Assembly: GCA_016208205.1 (NCBI GenBank)
Contig: JACQYP010000048.1
Span: 1 to 24,615 of the forward strand
Source of the DNA: Candidatus Desantisiibacteriota bacterium
Lineage (GTDB): Bacteria > UBA9089 > CG2-30-40-21
DNA length: 24,615 nt
Direction of reading: 5' to 3'
Of the stretch, positions 6,616 through 14,686 are shown one piece after another. The position numbers and the translations under genes were made by a program. The notes under the pieces were generated by a model that saw only the letters and a list, made by a program, of their open reading frames with translations, searched no databases and had not been told where the DNA came from. Position 1 is the stretch's first letter. Each line of letters begins with the position of its first letter.

Positions 6616-8808
6616 ATGTTCCTCGATATTGTTTTTAATCTGCCCATTGATAAAACATTTACCTATACCGTGCCTGACAGTTTAAGGGATAGGGTATCTG
6701 TCGGCAAGAGGGTTACGGCACCATTCGGCAGAAAAAGGCAGCAGGTTGGCTATATTATTGGCATATCTGAGCAATACACAGGAAGCTATAAACTAAAGAA
6801 TATTATTGATGTCATAGATGAACAGGTTGTTCTTACCCCAGAATTAATGCAACTGGCTAAATGGATAGCTGCCTATTACCTTTCAAGTCTGGGTGAGACA
6901 TTGGGTTGTGCAGTTCCCTATAAACCGCAGACACAGACAAAGAATGTAAAAATAATCAGCCTCAAGGAGCCTTTGTCGGGCGAACACATAGATTCGCCCC
7001 TACCTGAATTATCCGATGCACAGGCTAAGGCGATACAACTCGTAACAGCTGCAGGTGATATATCATTAAATGAGCTTATCTCTGATGCAGGCATAGGTAG
7101 ATCCACAATAAATACATTAGTCAAGAAGGGCATCCTGAGTATTTCTTCCAAACAAGAAAACAGGAGTCCCTATAAACATTACACCATTTCCAGATCAATC
7201 CCACCCATCCCTACACCGGATCAGACCAAAGCCTCATCTTCCATAGCTGCAAGCATCAGCCAGGAGAAATTTAATGTCTTTTTGCTTCATGGAGTAACTG
7301 GAAGCGGAAAGACAGAGGTTTATCTTCAGGCGATCCAGCAGGCACTCGCCATTAACAAAACAAGCCTTGTCCTTGTTCCGGAAATATCCCTGACACCGCA
7401 GACAGTATCAAGGTTTGTCGAAAGATTCGGACAGAGGGTTGCTGTCCTGCACAGCAGGCTTTCTGATGGCGAAAGATACGATGAATGGCAAAGGGTGCTG
7501 AAAAAAGAGGCAGAGATTGTTATTGGTGCTCGTTCGGCGATCTTTGCTCCGCTTAACCGACTTGGTTTGCTGATTGTTGATGAAGAGCACGAGTCGTCTT
7601 ATAAGCAGTTTGATCCTTCTCCGAGATACCATGCCCGTGATGTAGCCGTAGTGAGGGCAAAATATGAAAATGCCACTGTTATCCTTGGCAGTGCTACCCC
7701 ATCCTTAGAATCTTTTTACAATACCCAAATAGGGAAATATCAATATCTATCCCTTCCTGCTCGCATAGATGATCGACCAATGCCTCAAGTAGAAATAATA
7801 GACATGCGGGAAGAGGAAGAGATGTTCAGTATCAGGCTGCAACAGGCTATTGCTCAAAGGATTAAGAATAACCAGCAGACAATCGTCTTTCTTAATCGAA
7901 GAGGATTTGCCCCTTTTGTTCAATGCAGGTCTTGCGGGCTTATCCTGAAATGCCCTGATTGTGAGATTACCCTGACCTATCACCTTGCTGATAAAAGACT
8001 CAAGTGTCATTATTGTGATTATCATCAACCTGCCCCGCAATCCTGCCCTGAGTGCCATGGTGAGGATATTCGATACTCCGGCATAGGCACACAAAAGGTG
8101 GCTGAAGAGCTTCATCGATTATTCCCAGAGGCAAGGATAGCCCGCATGGATGTGGATACAACCTCAGTAAAAGGGTCACATGAACAGATATTAAACAGTG
8201 TTAGAACAGGAGAGATGGATATCTTAGTTGGTACACAAATGATTGCTAAGGGTCATGACTTCCCAAATGTTACCTTGGTTGGTGTTGTCTCAAGCGATAC
8301 CGGGCTAAACATGCCTGATTTTCGAAGCTGTGAAAAAACCTTTAGCCTGCTGACCCAGGTAGCAGGAAGGGCAGGCAGGGGACAGATACCGGGTGAGGTG
8401 ATTATTCAGACACATTCTCCACAACACTACAGTATTCAGGCAGCAATAAATCATAACTATCAGGAATTTTACGATCAAGAGATAGTATTCAGACAAGAAC
8501 TGCTTTACCCGCCATTTACCCATCTAATGAACATCCTTATCCGTGGCAAGGATCAGGAGCGGTCCTATCAAATCTCTATGCAGGCAGCAGCTCAACTCAA
8601 AAGAAATAATGGACATAATGATATAATTATCCTTGGTCCAGCCGCCTGCTCCTTATCAAAAATAAAGGGATATTATCGACATCATATCCTTCTTAAATCC
8701 TCAAAATTACAGCAAATGCGTAAATTGGCAACAAAAAGCATCTCGGAATTATCCCTGCCAAATAGTGTGGATATTATTATGGATATGGATCCGGCAGATA
8801 TGTTGTAA
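6616..8808 (+). CDS. priA: Primosomal protein N' (replication restart helicase)
   Basis: Superfamily-2 3'-5' DNA helicase that recognises stalled forks and loads the replicative helicase. The 730-residue length is normal. Visible parts: N-terminal 3'-DNA-binding domain (1-100), winged-helix-like region (about 130-175), Walker A GVTGSGKT (226-233), DEEH box (322-325), LGSATPS (358-364), and eight zinc-ligand cysteines at 437, 440, 446, 449, 464, 467, 477 and 480. The helicase C-terminal motifs GTQMIAKGHDFPNVTLV and QVAGRAGRG follow. Residues 121-130 (SGEHIDSPLP) in the linker before the winged helix are encoded by a 26-nt GTAG-REP repeat. No strong ribosome-binding site precedes ATG 6616, but the first residues (MFLDIVFNLPIDKTFTY) match the family. 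Confidence 0.97.
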   Translation: MFLDIVFNLPIDKTFTYTVPDSLRDRVSVGKRVTAPFGRKRQQVGYIIGISEQYTGSYKLKNIIDVIDEQVVLTPELMQLAKWIAAYYLSSLGETLGCAVPYKPQTQTKNVKIISLKEPLSGEHIDSPLPELSDAQAKAIQLVTAAGDISLNELISDAGIGRSTINTLVKKGILSISSKQENRSPYKHYTISRSIPPIPTPDQTKASSSIAASISQEKFNVFLLHGVTGSGKTEVYLQAIQQALAINKTSLVLVPEISLTPQTVSRFVERFGQRVAVLHSRLSDGERYDEWQRVLKKEAEIVIGARSAIFAPLNRLGLLIVDEEHESSYKQFDPSPRYHARDVAVVRAKYENATVILGSATPSLESFYNTQIGKYQYLSLPARIDDRPMPQVEIIDMREEEEMFSIRLQQAIAQRIKNNQQTIVFLNRRGFAPFVQCRSCGLILKCPDCEITLTYHLADKRLKCHYCDYHQPAPQSCPECHGEDIRYSGIGTQKVAEELHRLFPEARIARMDVDTTSVKGSHEQILNSVRTGEMDILVGTQMIAKGHDFPNVTLVGVVSSDTGLNMPDFRSCEKTFSLLTQVAGRAGRGQIPGEVIIQTHSPQHYSIQAAINHNYQEFYDQEIVFRQELLYPPFTHLMNILIRGKDQERSYQISMQAAAQLKRNNGHNDIIILGPAACSLSKIKGYYRHHILLKSSKLQQMRKLATKSISELSLPNSVDIIMDMDPADML
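6978..7003 (-). repeat. 26-nt GTAG-REP hairpin inserted in frame in priA
   Basis: GGGCGAA (6978-6984), loop, TTCGCCC (6993-6999), then CCTAC. It has the same length, same orientation relative to the gene and same codon phase (third base of codon 121) as the larC copy at 2480. The stem sequence differs but pairing is kept except at its innermost position. Confidence 0.8.
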
Positions 8809-8854
8809 GGGATTTTCACTGATAATATTCGACCTGTGCAAGCAGAAATTCACT

Positions 8855-8960
8855 ACGGAGACACAGAGGCACGGAGAAATAATTTTAGAAGAATGGCACA
8901 CGGATGACGCGGATACTACGGATTAACACAGATAAAATCCGTTAAATCGCATGTCTCCGT
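8855..8960. repeat. Inverted repeat between priA and cimA
   Basis: ACGGAGACA (8855-8863) pairs with TGTCTCCGT (8952-8960). The inside holds GGCACGGAGAAA, ACGGATGACGCGGAT and ACGGATTAACACAGAT. It lies between the convergent ends of priA and cimA. It resembles the CGCAGAGACGCAGAG element at 5406. I see no clear U-tract terminator here. Confidence 0.6.
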
Positions 8961-9015
8961 GTTCCATTAAATTTGATAATATTTCAGAAATATGTCCCTA
9001 CTCCTTAAGCTCTAT

Positions 9016-10632
9016 TTAGTCAGACTTGTCCCTGCAAATGCAGGGATGTGTTTTTCGATACAAAACATATTCAATACTATCCCTCAATGCCTGATAAGAT
9101 GCCTCGATCAGGTTTTCAGATACCCCAACCGTACCCCATGTTTCATTAAAACTTGAGGATTCAATCAATACCCTTACCTTTGCTGCAGTTCCATCCTTGG
9201 CATCAAGCACCCTAACCTTATAATCTGTCAGATGGACACCTTTCAGGATAGGATAAAACCCTTCCAGAGCCTCTCTTAGTGCTTTATCCAGAGCATCTAC
9301 AGGGCCATCACCCTCAGCCACAGTATATTCTACCTCATCATCAACCTCTATCTTTATGGTTGCCTCTGAAAGTATTTCATCCTCTTTTTTTTCTACGATT
9401 ATTCGAAAACCCTTCAGGGTAAAGAATGGCTTATAGTCTCCCACGGTTTTTTTCATTAACAATTCAAATGAGGCATCTGCCCCTTCAAACTGGTATCCTG
9501 CATCCTCAAGCTCTTTTACCTTTTTCAATATTTTTCGGACATCTTCGGTATCTTTGGATAAAGTTATTTTGTATTCTTCTGCTTTATGCAAGATACTGCT
9601 CTGTCCTGCAAGCTCTGAGATAAGAATCCTTCTTGAATTTCCCACCAACTCAGGCAAGATGTGTTCATATGTGAGAGGATTCTTTTTTACTGCACTTACA
9701 TGAATACCGCCTTTATGGGCAAAGGCTGATGCCCCAACAAAGGGTTGATGCGTCTGGGGAACCATATTGGCCAATTCAGAGACATACCTTGAAACCTCAG
9801 TAATACTCTTTAATTGTTCGTCGGATATGCAATCAATCCTCAGCTTCAGCTTCAGGTTAGAAATAATTGAGCACAGATTTGCATTTCCGCATCGTTCACC
9901 ATACCCGTTTATCGTCCCCTGAACATGGCAGCACCCCATCTTAACTGCAGTAATAGTATTTGCCACAGCCATATCAGAATCATTATGGCTATGTATGCCC
10001 AAGGGGACATTAATCACCTTTTTAACCACAGCAATAGCTTCCTCTATCTCCTGGGGCATACTCCCTCCATTAGTGTCACAGAGTACTATCGTATCTGCCC
10101 CGGCCTCCATAGCTGTCTCAAGGGTGCTTAAGGCATATTTCTGATTTGACTTATAACCATCAAAGAAATGCTCGGCATCATAGATAACCTCTTTATTGTG
10201 TTTTTTTAAGTAAGCAACAGAATCTCTTATCAGGTCAAGGTTTTCTTCTAAGAAAATATTTAATGCCTCTTTAACATGCAAGTCCCAGGTTTTTCCAAAG
10301 ATACAGATTGTTCCTGTTTGTGCTGTAAGCAATGCCTGGATGTTTGGGTCTTTATCTACGGCTACCTTTGCTCGTCTGGTGCTGCCAAATGCTGTTAGCT
10401 TAGCCTGGGTTAACCGGATATTTTTCATCTCTTCAAAAAACCGGATGTCTTTTGGATTTGAGCCGGGCCAACCGCCCTCAATGTAATGAACCCCCATGTG
10501 GTCCAATCTTTTGGCAATCCGCAGTTTATTCTCAAGAGAAAAGTTGATCCCTTCCATCTGTGTTCCATCCCGAAGGGTTGTATCATAAATAAATACCTTG
10601 TGAGGCAATACCTCTATTAATTGATCAGACAT
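9016..10632 (-). CDS. cimA: Citramalate synthase
   Basis: Condenses pyruvate with acetyl-CoA to (R)-citramalate, the threonine-independent entry to isoleucine. The 538-aa product belongs to the CimA branch of the HMG-CoA lyase-like/2-isopropylmalate synthase family. It has [18 protein letters not shown] (15-32), [18 protein letters not shown] (81-88), metal-binding GIHSHND (212-218) and [12 protein letters not shown] (242-253), then the C-terminal LeuA-type regulatory domain (about 400-530). I chose ATG 10632 because AAGGAGA lies 6 nt upstream and [16 protein letters not shown] fits the family; a longer frame would run through repeat DNA into the neighbour. The last residues ([10 protein letters not shown]) are encoded by a CTTGTCCCTG-family hairpin. 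Confidence 0.95.
   Translation of the reverse strand: MSDQLIEVLPHKVFIYDTTLRDGTQMEGINFSLENKLRIAKRLDHMGVHYIEGGWPGSNPKDIRFFEEMKNIRLTQAKLTAFGSTRRAKVAVDKDPNIQALLTAQTGTICIFGKTWDLHVKEALNIFLEENLDLIRDSVAYLKKHNKEVIYDAEHFFDGYKSNQKYALSTLETAMEAGADTIVLCDTNGGSMPQEIEEAIAVVKKVINVPLGIHSHNDSDMAVANTITAVKMGCCHVQGTINGYGERCGNANLCSIISNLKLKLRIDCISDEQLKSITEVSRYVSELANMVPQTHQPFVGASAFAHKGGIHVSAVKKNPLTYEHILPELVGNSRRILISELAGQSSILHKAEEYKITLSKDTEDVRKILKKVKELEDAGYQFEGADASFELLMKKTVGDYKPFFTLKGFRIIVEKKEDEILSEATIKIEVDDEVEYTVAEGDGPVDALDKALREALEGFYPILKGVHLTDYKVRVLDAKDGTAAKVRVLIESSSFNETWGTVGVSENLIEASYQALRDSIEYVLYRKTHPCICRDKSD
9029..9046. repeat. CTTGTCCCTG-family hairpin forming the 3' end of cimA
   Basis: TCCCTGCA-aa-TGCAGGGA, flanked by CTTG as in the copies at 4719 and 16252. 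On the cimA strand it encodes HPCICRDK just before the TAA stop. Confidence 0.7.
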
Positions 10633-10653
10633 TTTTATTCTCCTTAATGTAAT

Positions 10654-10742
10654 GTAGGGGCAGGCCCCCGTGCCTGCCCTTAATGCCTGCCCCTGAATGT
10701 CTGCCCTGAGGCAACAGGGCAACCACGGGGGGTTGCCCCTAC
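10654..10742. repeat. Compound GTAG-REP array between the ComEA-like gene and cimA
   Basis: Two 26-nt modules face each other. 10654-10679 is GTAG + GGGCAGGC-type hairpin; 10717-10742 is a GGGCAACC/GGTTGCCC hairpin ending CTAC. Between them are partial modules (AATGCCTGCCCC, AATGTCTGCCC). The outer CTAC of the right module supplies the TAG stop of the gene at 10739. Transcribed on the minus strand, the array folds into strong GC-rich hairpins before cimA. Confidence 0.85.
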
Positions 10743-11470
10743 TTCGTAATTTCAGGAACATCTGACGACACATTGTCTCCAGAGAGTTTTTCTCCTACAG
10801 TAATCAACGGCTTTATTTGTTCAAAGATTTTTTCGCCTATTCCCTTAACCAGGGTTATATCCTCTATCTTCTGAAATAGTCCGCAACTGTTTCTGTAATC
10901 AAGAATTGCCTTTGCCTTTCCAGGACCAATACCAGGTAATGCCTCCAATTCAGAGGCTGAGGCAGTATTGATATTAATTATAGGGGTAGGTTCTAAACCT
11001 ACCCTTTTAACAGGGGTGGTAGGGGTGGGTTTGGAACCCACCCCTACAGTTGATATGGAACCAGTTCCCACACAGATTTCTTCTTGCATCTTTGCCAATG
11101 TTTTTGGTCCAATCCCTTTAACATTTAACAATTCTTTTGTGCTGCTAAATTTACCATGCCGTTTACGATACTCTATAATCCTTGCGGCGGTACAAGAACC
11201 TACTCGCGGCAACACCATAAGCTCTCTTGCAGAAGCAGTGTTTATATCTATGCGTTGTAAGACCCTATCCTTAGCTGTCCGAGTGCCTGCGTTTTCTCTT
11301 ATCTCTTCAGGAATAAACCTTACACTCACATCCCTTTTTTCCGCCATACCCTGACAAATCATGATGCCGCTTGCCAGCAGTGCGGTACATGAAAGCACAA
11401 TTATTCCTACTTGTTGAAGCCTGGTAAATGTAAGAAATCGCACAGACAAATTGCCTCCACCTGAAGCCAT
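10739..11470 (-). CDS. Membrane-anchored ComEA-like protein with two helix-hairpin-helix domains
   Basis: 243 aa. One N-terminal membrane helix (21-42, [20 protein letters not shown]) is followed by two copies of the ComEA-type HhH module. Copy 1 (about 75-132) has [18 protein letters not shown] and [14 protein letters not shown]; copy 2 (165-222) has [20 protein letters not shown] and [13 protein letters not shown]. The family binds double-stranded DNA without sequence preference, ComEA as the envelope DNA receptor of competence. Single-HhH ComEA is more usual. The linker 141-163 (VGVGSKPTP...VGLEPTP) comes from two palindromic repeats, and the TAG stop is the first part of another. AGAGG lies about 8 nt before the ATG. 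It sits 106 nt upstream of cimA. No other competence gene is visible, so the role in DNA uptake is inferred. Confidence 0.85.
   Translation of the reverse strand: MASGGGNLSVRFLTFTRLQQVGIIVLSCTALLASGIMICQGMAEKRDVSVRFIPEEIRENAGTRTAKDRVLQRIDINTASARELMVLPRVGSCTAARIIEYRKRHGKFSSTKELLNVKGIGPKTLAKMQEEICVGTGSISTVGVGSKPTPTTPVKRVGLEPTPIININTASASELEALPGIGPGKAKAILDYRNSCGLFQKIEDITLVKGIGEKIFEQIKPLITVGEKLSGDNVSSDVPEITK
10984..11047. repeat. Two palindromes forming the linker of the HhH protein
   Basis: 10984-11004: GGGTAGGTT-cta-AACCTACCC (9-bp stem). 11019-11047: GTAGGGGTGGGTT-tgg followed by its exact complement, a 13-bp perfect stem bounded by GTAG and CTAC. Both are read in frame in the HhH protein as VGLEPTP and VGVGSKPTP. 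Confidence 0.9.
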
Positions 11471-11608
11471 AAAAAAATCCTCTCATCCTGCTTCTCCTCA
11501 AACAGAAAAAGGGATAATAGGACATGGCATTTTATATCGCCAAATGGCAATTTTTAATAACACAAACATAACACTATATAATAAAAGGACTTATTAACTG
11601 CAAACAAA

Positions 11609-11755
11609 CACCTTTTACAGCAATTCTCATTTTGACATTAATTTTGTAGCCCAAGATTCTATCTTGGTTTATCTCATTTTATAAAGCCAACATAGAATGT
11701 TGGGCTACATTTCTTGCCTTTTGATTGTCAAAATGAGAATTGCTGCACCTTATTA
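11609..11755. mobile_element. MITE-like element: 20-bp terminal repeats around a pair of GTAG-REPs
   Basis: CAGCAATTCTCATTTTGACA (11618-11637) and its exact complement (11726-11745) form the ends. Inside are two inverted REP hairpins. 11646-11667 is GTAG-C-CCAAGAT-tct-ATCTTGG; 11687-11708 is CCAACAT-aga-ATGTTGG-G-CTAC. CACCTT-like sequence lies directly outside both ends (11609-11617 and 11746-11755), a likely target duplication. It codes for nothing. The 362-nt gap 11471-11832 otherwise holds only the tRNA-Leu promoter. Confidence 0.85.
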
Positions 11756-11764
11756 TAAAAACCC

Positions 11765-11794
11765 TTGACAAACCCCCAGCATATATGCTATCCT
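11765..11794 (+). promoter_or_regulatory. Probable promoter of tRNA-Leu
   Basis: TTGACA (11765-11770), 18-nt spacer and TATCCT (11789-11794). The -10 is imperfect (4 of 6), but the -35 is perfect and the tRNA starts about 39 nt downstream. Confidence 0.6.
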
Positions 11795-11832
11795 ATAGCC
11801 TGTAGGAACAAGATAGCTTGCATCTACCATCG

Positions 11833-11917
11833 GCGAGGATGGCGGAGTTGGCAGACGCGCCAGACTTAGGATCTGGTGGGGCAACCTGTGCGGGTTCGAG
11901 TCCCGCTCCTCGCACCA
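11833..11917 (+). tRNA. tRNA-Leu (anticodon TAG)
   Basis: Acceptor GCGAGGA pairs with TCCTCGC, followed by ACCA, so CCA is encoded. The D arm has the class II form (GAGTTGGCAGACGCG). The anticodon stem CCAGA/TCTGG encloses CTTAGGA with anticodon TAG. A long variable arm (TGGGGCAACCTGT) and GGTTCGAGTCCC T arm complete a leucine tRNA. Confidence 0.95.
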
Positions 11918-11943
11918 GGAATACACTTAATAATTATCAATTA

Positions 11944-12100
11944 TAACTACTCAGGGGTAGTCAGAATTCAGGAGTCAGAATGAAAGAGCATGGACAAGTC
12001 AAACATTCAAGTACCAGACCGTGAAGCTGTTTCTCATACCTTAAGAGCTGATTACTCCATATTTATTCTGAATTCTGACTCCTGGATACCTGAGTAGTTA
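11944..12100. repeat. MITE-like inverted repeat between tRNA-Leu and lysA
   Basis: Outer arms TAACTACTCAGG (11944-11955) and CCTGAGTAGTTA (12089-12100) are perfect complements. Inner arms share CAGGAGTCAGAAT with its complement near 12065-12084. The right arm ends 4 nt from the lysA stop. The same GTAACTACTCA end occurs at 4698 and 16747. Confidence 0.8.
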
Positions 12101-12103
12101 CTA

Positions 12104-13357
12104 TCAATCATTCATTATTAATTTCTCTTCACATATCATATCCTCATATGTTTCCCGCTTTCGAATAATGTGAGCAGTTCCATCCACAACCATTACCTCT
12201 GGCAGACGCGGTCTCGAATTATAGTTAGATGACATGCTGAATCCATAGGCTCCAGCATCCTTGATTACCAACAAATCTCCTTGTTTAACCCTGGGCATGG
12301 ATCTATCCCTGGCAATAAAATCACCCTCTTCACAGATTGGTCCCACAATATCGTATATCATCTCTTCAGGATGCATATGCTTTGTTGCTGATACCGCATG
12401 ATGATATGCCCCATAGATGGAGGGTCTTATGAGATCATTCATACCTGCATCAATGACGATAAAGTTTTTCTTATGAGTATGTTTGATGTAAAGAACATTA
12501 GCAACCAGGACCCCAGCCGGCCCGACAATGCTTCGTCCAGGCTCTAAAATAAGTCTGTAATCACCAATTAAGGGACTGATTATCCTTGACAGGTCTTTTG
12601 GATGCGGCATGGATTCATCATCCTGATAAGGGATACCGATTCCTCCCCCTAAGTTGATAAATTCAAGATGGATATGAATATCCCGCAACTCATTAACCAG
12701 AGCCATGATTTTTTTAAGGGTTTCAAGATAAAGCTCAACCTTACTCAGCTGTGAGCCAATGTGGGAATGAATCCCGACAACATCGATATTTTCAAGGGTA
12801 GCTGCTGTTCGATAAACCTCCTTTGCTTCATGAATAGGTATGCCAAACTTGCTTTTTGCCAATCCAGTTGCTACATAGGGATGGGTTAATGGATTTATAT
12901 CTGGATTTACCCTCAAGGCTATCCTGGCTACAGTACCCGTTGCACCGGCAACCTCATTAAGAAGAAAAAGCTCGTTCTGAGAGTCTACATTAAAGGCAAA
13001 TACCCTTGATTTCAGAGCATACTCCATTTCTTCCCTTGTCTTACCATTTCCATTGAAGACTATTTTTTCAGGAGAAATACCAGCTTTCAGTGCCTTAAAA
13101 AGCTCCCCATAGGAAAGAACATCCATGCCTGAACCCATATTCCCCAGTGCTTGAAGAATCGATAGATTAGAATTGGCTTTACAGGCATAACAAACCAACA
13201 AATCTATGGTTTGAAAGGCATCCACATATGACTGATAATTCTCCTTCATGGTATTATGGCTATAAAGATAAAAGGCTGTTTTTATCTTAGAGGCAATCCC
13301 TGAAATAGCAACACCATCACAACATAGTTCATTATTAACATATTCAAATCCCGACAT
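12104..13357 (-). CDS. lysA: Diaminopimelate decarboxylase
   Basis: PLP enzyme that decarboxylates meso-diaminopimelate to L-lysine, the last step of lysine synthesis. It is an alanine racemase-type (fold III) protein of 417 aa: VCYACKAN with the PLP lysine at 60, GSGMDVLSYGELFKAL, VGIHSHIGSQ, INLGGGIGIPY, LEPGRSIVGPAG, the CEEGD segment and the C-terminal GAYGFSMSSNYNSRPRLPEVMV. I prefer ATG 13357 (MSGFEYVNN), with GGAGGAG just upstream; an in-frame ATG four codons earlier overlaps that Shine-Dalgarno sequence. It is the last gene of the minus-strand run rpsT-zapB-zapA-TPR lipoprotein-lysA, 70 nt after its neighbour. Confidence 0.96.
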   Translation of the reverse strand: MSGFEYVNNELCCDGVAISGIASKIKTAFYLYSHNTMKENYQSYVDAFQTIDLLVCYACKANSNLSILQALGNMGSGMDVLSYGELFKALKAGISPEKIVFNGNGKTREEMEYALKSRVFAFNVDSQNELFLLNEVAGATGTVARIALRVNPDINPLTHPYVATGLAKSKFGIPIHEAKEVYRTAATLENIDVVGIHSHIGSQLSKVELYLETLKKIMALVNELRDIHIHLEFINLGGGIGIPYQDDESMPHPKDLSRIISPLIGDYRLILEPGRSIVGPAGVLVANVLYIKHTHKKNFIVIDAGMNDLIRPSIYGAYHHAVSATKHMHPEEMIYDIVGPICEEGDFIARDRSMPRVKQGDLLVIKDAGAYGFSMSSNYNSRPRLPEVMVVDGTAHIIRKRETYEDMICEEKLIMND

Positions 13358-13427
13358 AATCTCCTCCATTTAACTTTTCACGGTTTATTCTTTTAACCCT
13401 GAACCGTGAACCTCTGAACCTACAAAC

Positions 13428-14063
13428 CTATTTCCTTGACATGGTTCTTACCAATGTTCGAACAGCTATCTTTTCCTTCCTTGCCCACGATGCCCTTGGG
13501 AATTTCTTCAATATTTCCGTAATCCGCTCCTGAGCTTTTTGGGACCAGACCGTTGAAAAGTGGTTTTTGATTAAATTTTTATAGGCAAAAACAGCTTCCT
13601 TCTCTTGATTAGCTGTCTCCAGACACTCTCCCATTTGAAACATAGCTTCTGGTATTTTTTCAGATCGTTTATATTTTTTTATAAATATCTTATAATTGCT
13701 AATTGCTTCTTCCCATTGGGAAAGGGTTTTGCAACATTTAGCAATTTCGAGCTGTGCCTCATTTGCATGATACAGCGAACCATAATAGTCAAGATAATGC
13801 CTGAATTCAGCTATCGCCAGCTCAAGATTACCGTCTTTTTCATACGCAAGAGCCTTTTCATAGACAAGAACTGCCTCACGATTAGCCTGATAATCATAGG
13901 GCTTAATATAAGGCTTACTCTGGACACATCCGGTGAACAAAAAAGGCACAAAGGCACAAAGACACAAAGGCACAAAGCAAGAGTGTATAACCCACTTATT
14001 CGTAGCGAGAACCTTTAGGTTCGCCTTAAAAAGAAATTTCAAATTGTTATTACCATGCTTCAT
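13428..14063 (-). CDS. BamD/YfiO-like TPR lipoprotein with a repeat-derived signal peptide
   Basis: 211 aa. The mature part carries about four tetratricopeptide units (VLVYEKALAYEKDGNLELAIAEF.., ANEAQLEIAKCCKTLSQWEEAI.., PEAMFQMGECLETANQEKEAV.., WSQKAQERITEIL). Together with a lipobox (LFTGC, Cys46) this resembles outer-membrane assembly lipoproteins of the BamD/YfiO type, though it could be a general TPR scaffold. The N-terminus is odd. Residues 13-22 come from a GTAG hairpin (14002-14025), and the hydrophobic core 29-40 ([12 protein letters not shown]) comes from an 8-bp tandem repeat (13945-13976), so most of the signal peptide is repeat DNA. AAAGGA lies 8 nt before ATG 14063. It lies between zapA and lysA. 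Confidence 0.75.
   Translation of the reverse strand: MKHGNNNLKFLFKANLKVLATNKWVIHSCFVPLCLCAFVPFLFTGCVQSKPYIKPYDYQANREAVLVYEKALAYEKDGNLELAIAEFRHYLDYYGSLYHANEAQLEIAKCCKTLSQWEEAISNYKIFIKKYKRSEKIPEAMFQMGECLETANQEKEAVFAYKNLIKNHFSTVWSQKAQERITEILKKFPRASWARKEKIAVRTLVRTMSRK
13945..13976. repeat. 8-bp tandem repeat inside the lipoprotein signal peptide
   Basis: Four tandem units GGCACAAA (one reads GACACAAA). The complementary strand, read in any of its three frames, gives the cyclic octapeptide FVPLCLCA with no stop. A five-unit copy is at 18700-18739. Confidence 0.85.
14002..14025 (+). repeat. GTAG-REP-like hairpin in the lipoprotein N-terminus
   Basis: GTAG (14002-14005), then CGAgAACCT-tt-AGGTTCG, a hairpin with one bulged base. 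On the gene strand it is read in frame as KANLKVLATN. Confidence 0.65.
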
Positions 14064-14132
14064 CTTCCTTTTCCTTTATGTGCACAGCAGTATTATTTAT
14101 CCAAAGTTGTTGTTGTGTCAAACAGATTATAT

Positions 14133-14456
14133 CTATATATGGGCATTTACAGGCATACATTGTGGAGGGGCTGATATTTTCTCAGTCTTTCTCAAGGTAG
14201 ATTCCATTTTCTTTATCAGAGATGATAGTTTTTCTTCTGTTTTATCCTTTGTCTTAAAAAGCTCATCAGCAATATAAAGAGCAGTTAATACAGCTACCTT
14301 ACCGGTTGAAACCGTATCAGAAGCTGTAGTAATTGCCCGCATTTTTTCATCAACATATTCTGATATTTTTTTTATATGTTCAGGATTTTCATCTCCAAGA
14401 ATTCGGTAGGTATTCCCACAGATCTTTATTTCCACTCTCTGTGAATATTGAGACAT
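14133..14456 (-). CDS. zapA: Cell division protein ZapA
   Basis: 107-aa ZapA-family protein that binds and bundles FtsZ filaments at the division ring. It shows the family pattern VEIKICGNTYRILGDENPEHIKKISEYVDEKMRAI, then VAVLTALYIADELFKTK and a C-terminal coiled-coil helix. GGGGAGGGGGAAGG lies just upstream of ATG 14456. It follows a ZapB-like coiled-coil gene, and such zapB-zapA pairs are a common arrangement, which supports both calls. Confidence 0.88.
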   Translation of the reverse strand: MSQYSQRVEIKICGNTYRILGDENPEHIKKISEYVDEKMRAITTASDTVSTGKVAVLTALYIADELFKTKDKTEEKLSSLIKKMESTLRKTEKISAPPQCMPVNAHI

Positions 14457-14485
14457 ATCCTTCCCCCTCCCCTATTAAATAAACT

Positions 14486-14664
14486 ATCAGCTATCAGAAC
14501 ATTTGGTTAAAAGTTAAAACAAGGGAAAGCAAAAAAATACATTTAGTCCACCCATAGAAAAATATACAGAGAGACAACCCCCTGACCCCCTTTTAAGGGG
14601 AATTATGAACCATAGGCTGTAAACTGTGCACAATTCTGATAGGGATTAAAAGCTGACAGCTGAT
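14486..14664. repeat. Inverted repeat in the zapB-zapA gap
   Basis: ATCAGCTATCAG (14486-14497) pairs with CTGACAGCTGAT (14653-14664), 11 of 12. A short palindrome CCCCTTttAAGGGG sits inside at 14587-14600. I saw no convincing 6S RNA fold in the 230-nt gap. Confidence 0.55.
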
Positions 14665-14686
14665 CTCTTGAATAGCTGAATGTTTC

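Noticed and set aside
5406..8960. A CRISPR array, suggested by many short repeats in the gaps
   Set aside because: The repeats are palindromic pairs of different families with no regular repeat-spacer alternation and no cas gene.
10633..10773. N-terminal extension of CimA (47 more codons)
   Set aside because: It would be encoded by REP repeats and overlap the neighbouring gene's end; the start at 10632 has AAGGAGA and fits the family.
10968..11354. 128-codon plus-strand ORF over the HhH gene
   Set aside because: It is antisense to a gene with two clear HhH domains and stays open mainly because the palindromic repeats lack stops in both strands.
14457..14686. 6S RNA between zapA and zapB (6S lies beside zapA in proteobacteria)
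   Set aside because: No long imperfect hairpin with a central bulge could be made out; the gap is explained by an inverted repeat and a CCCCTT/AAGGGG palindrome.
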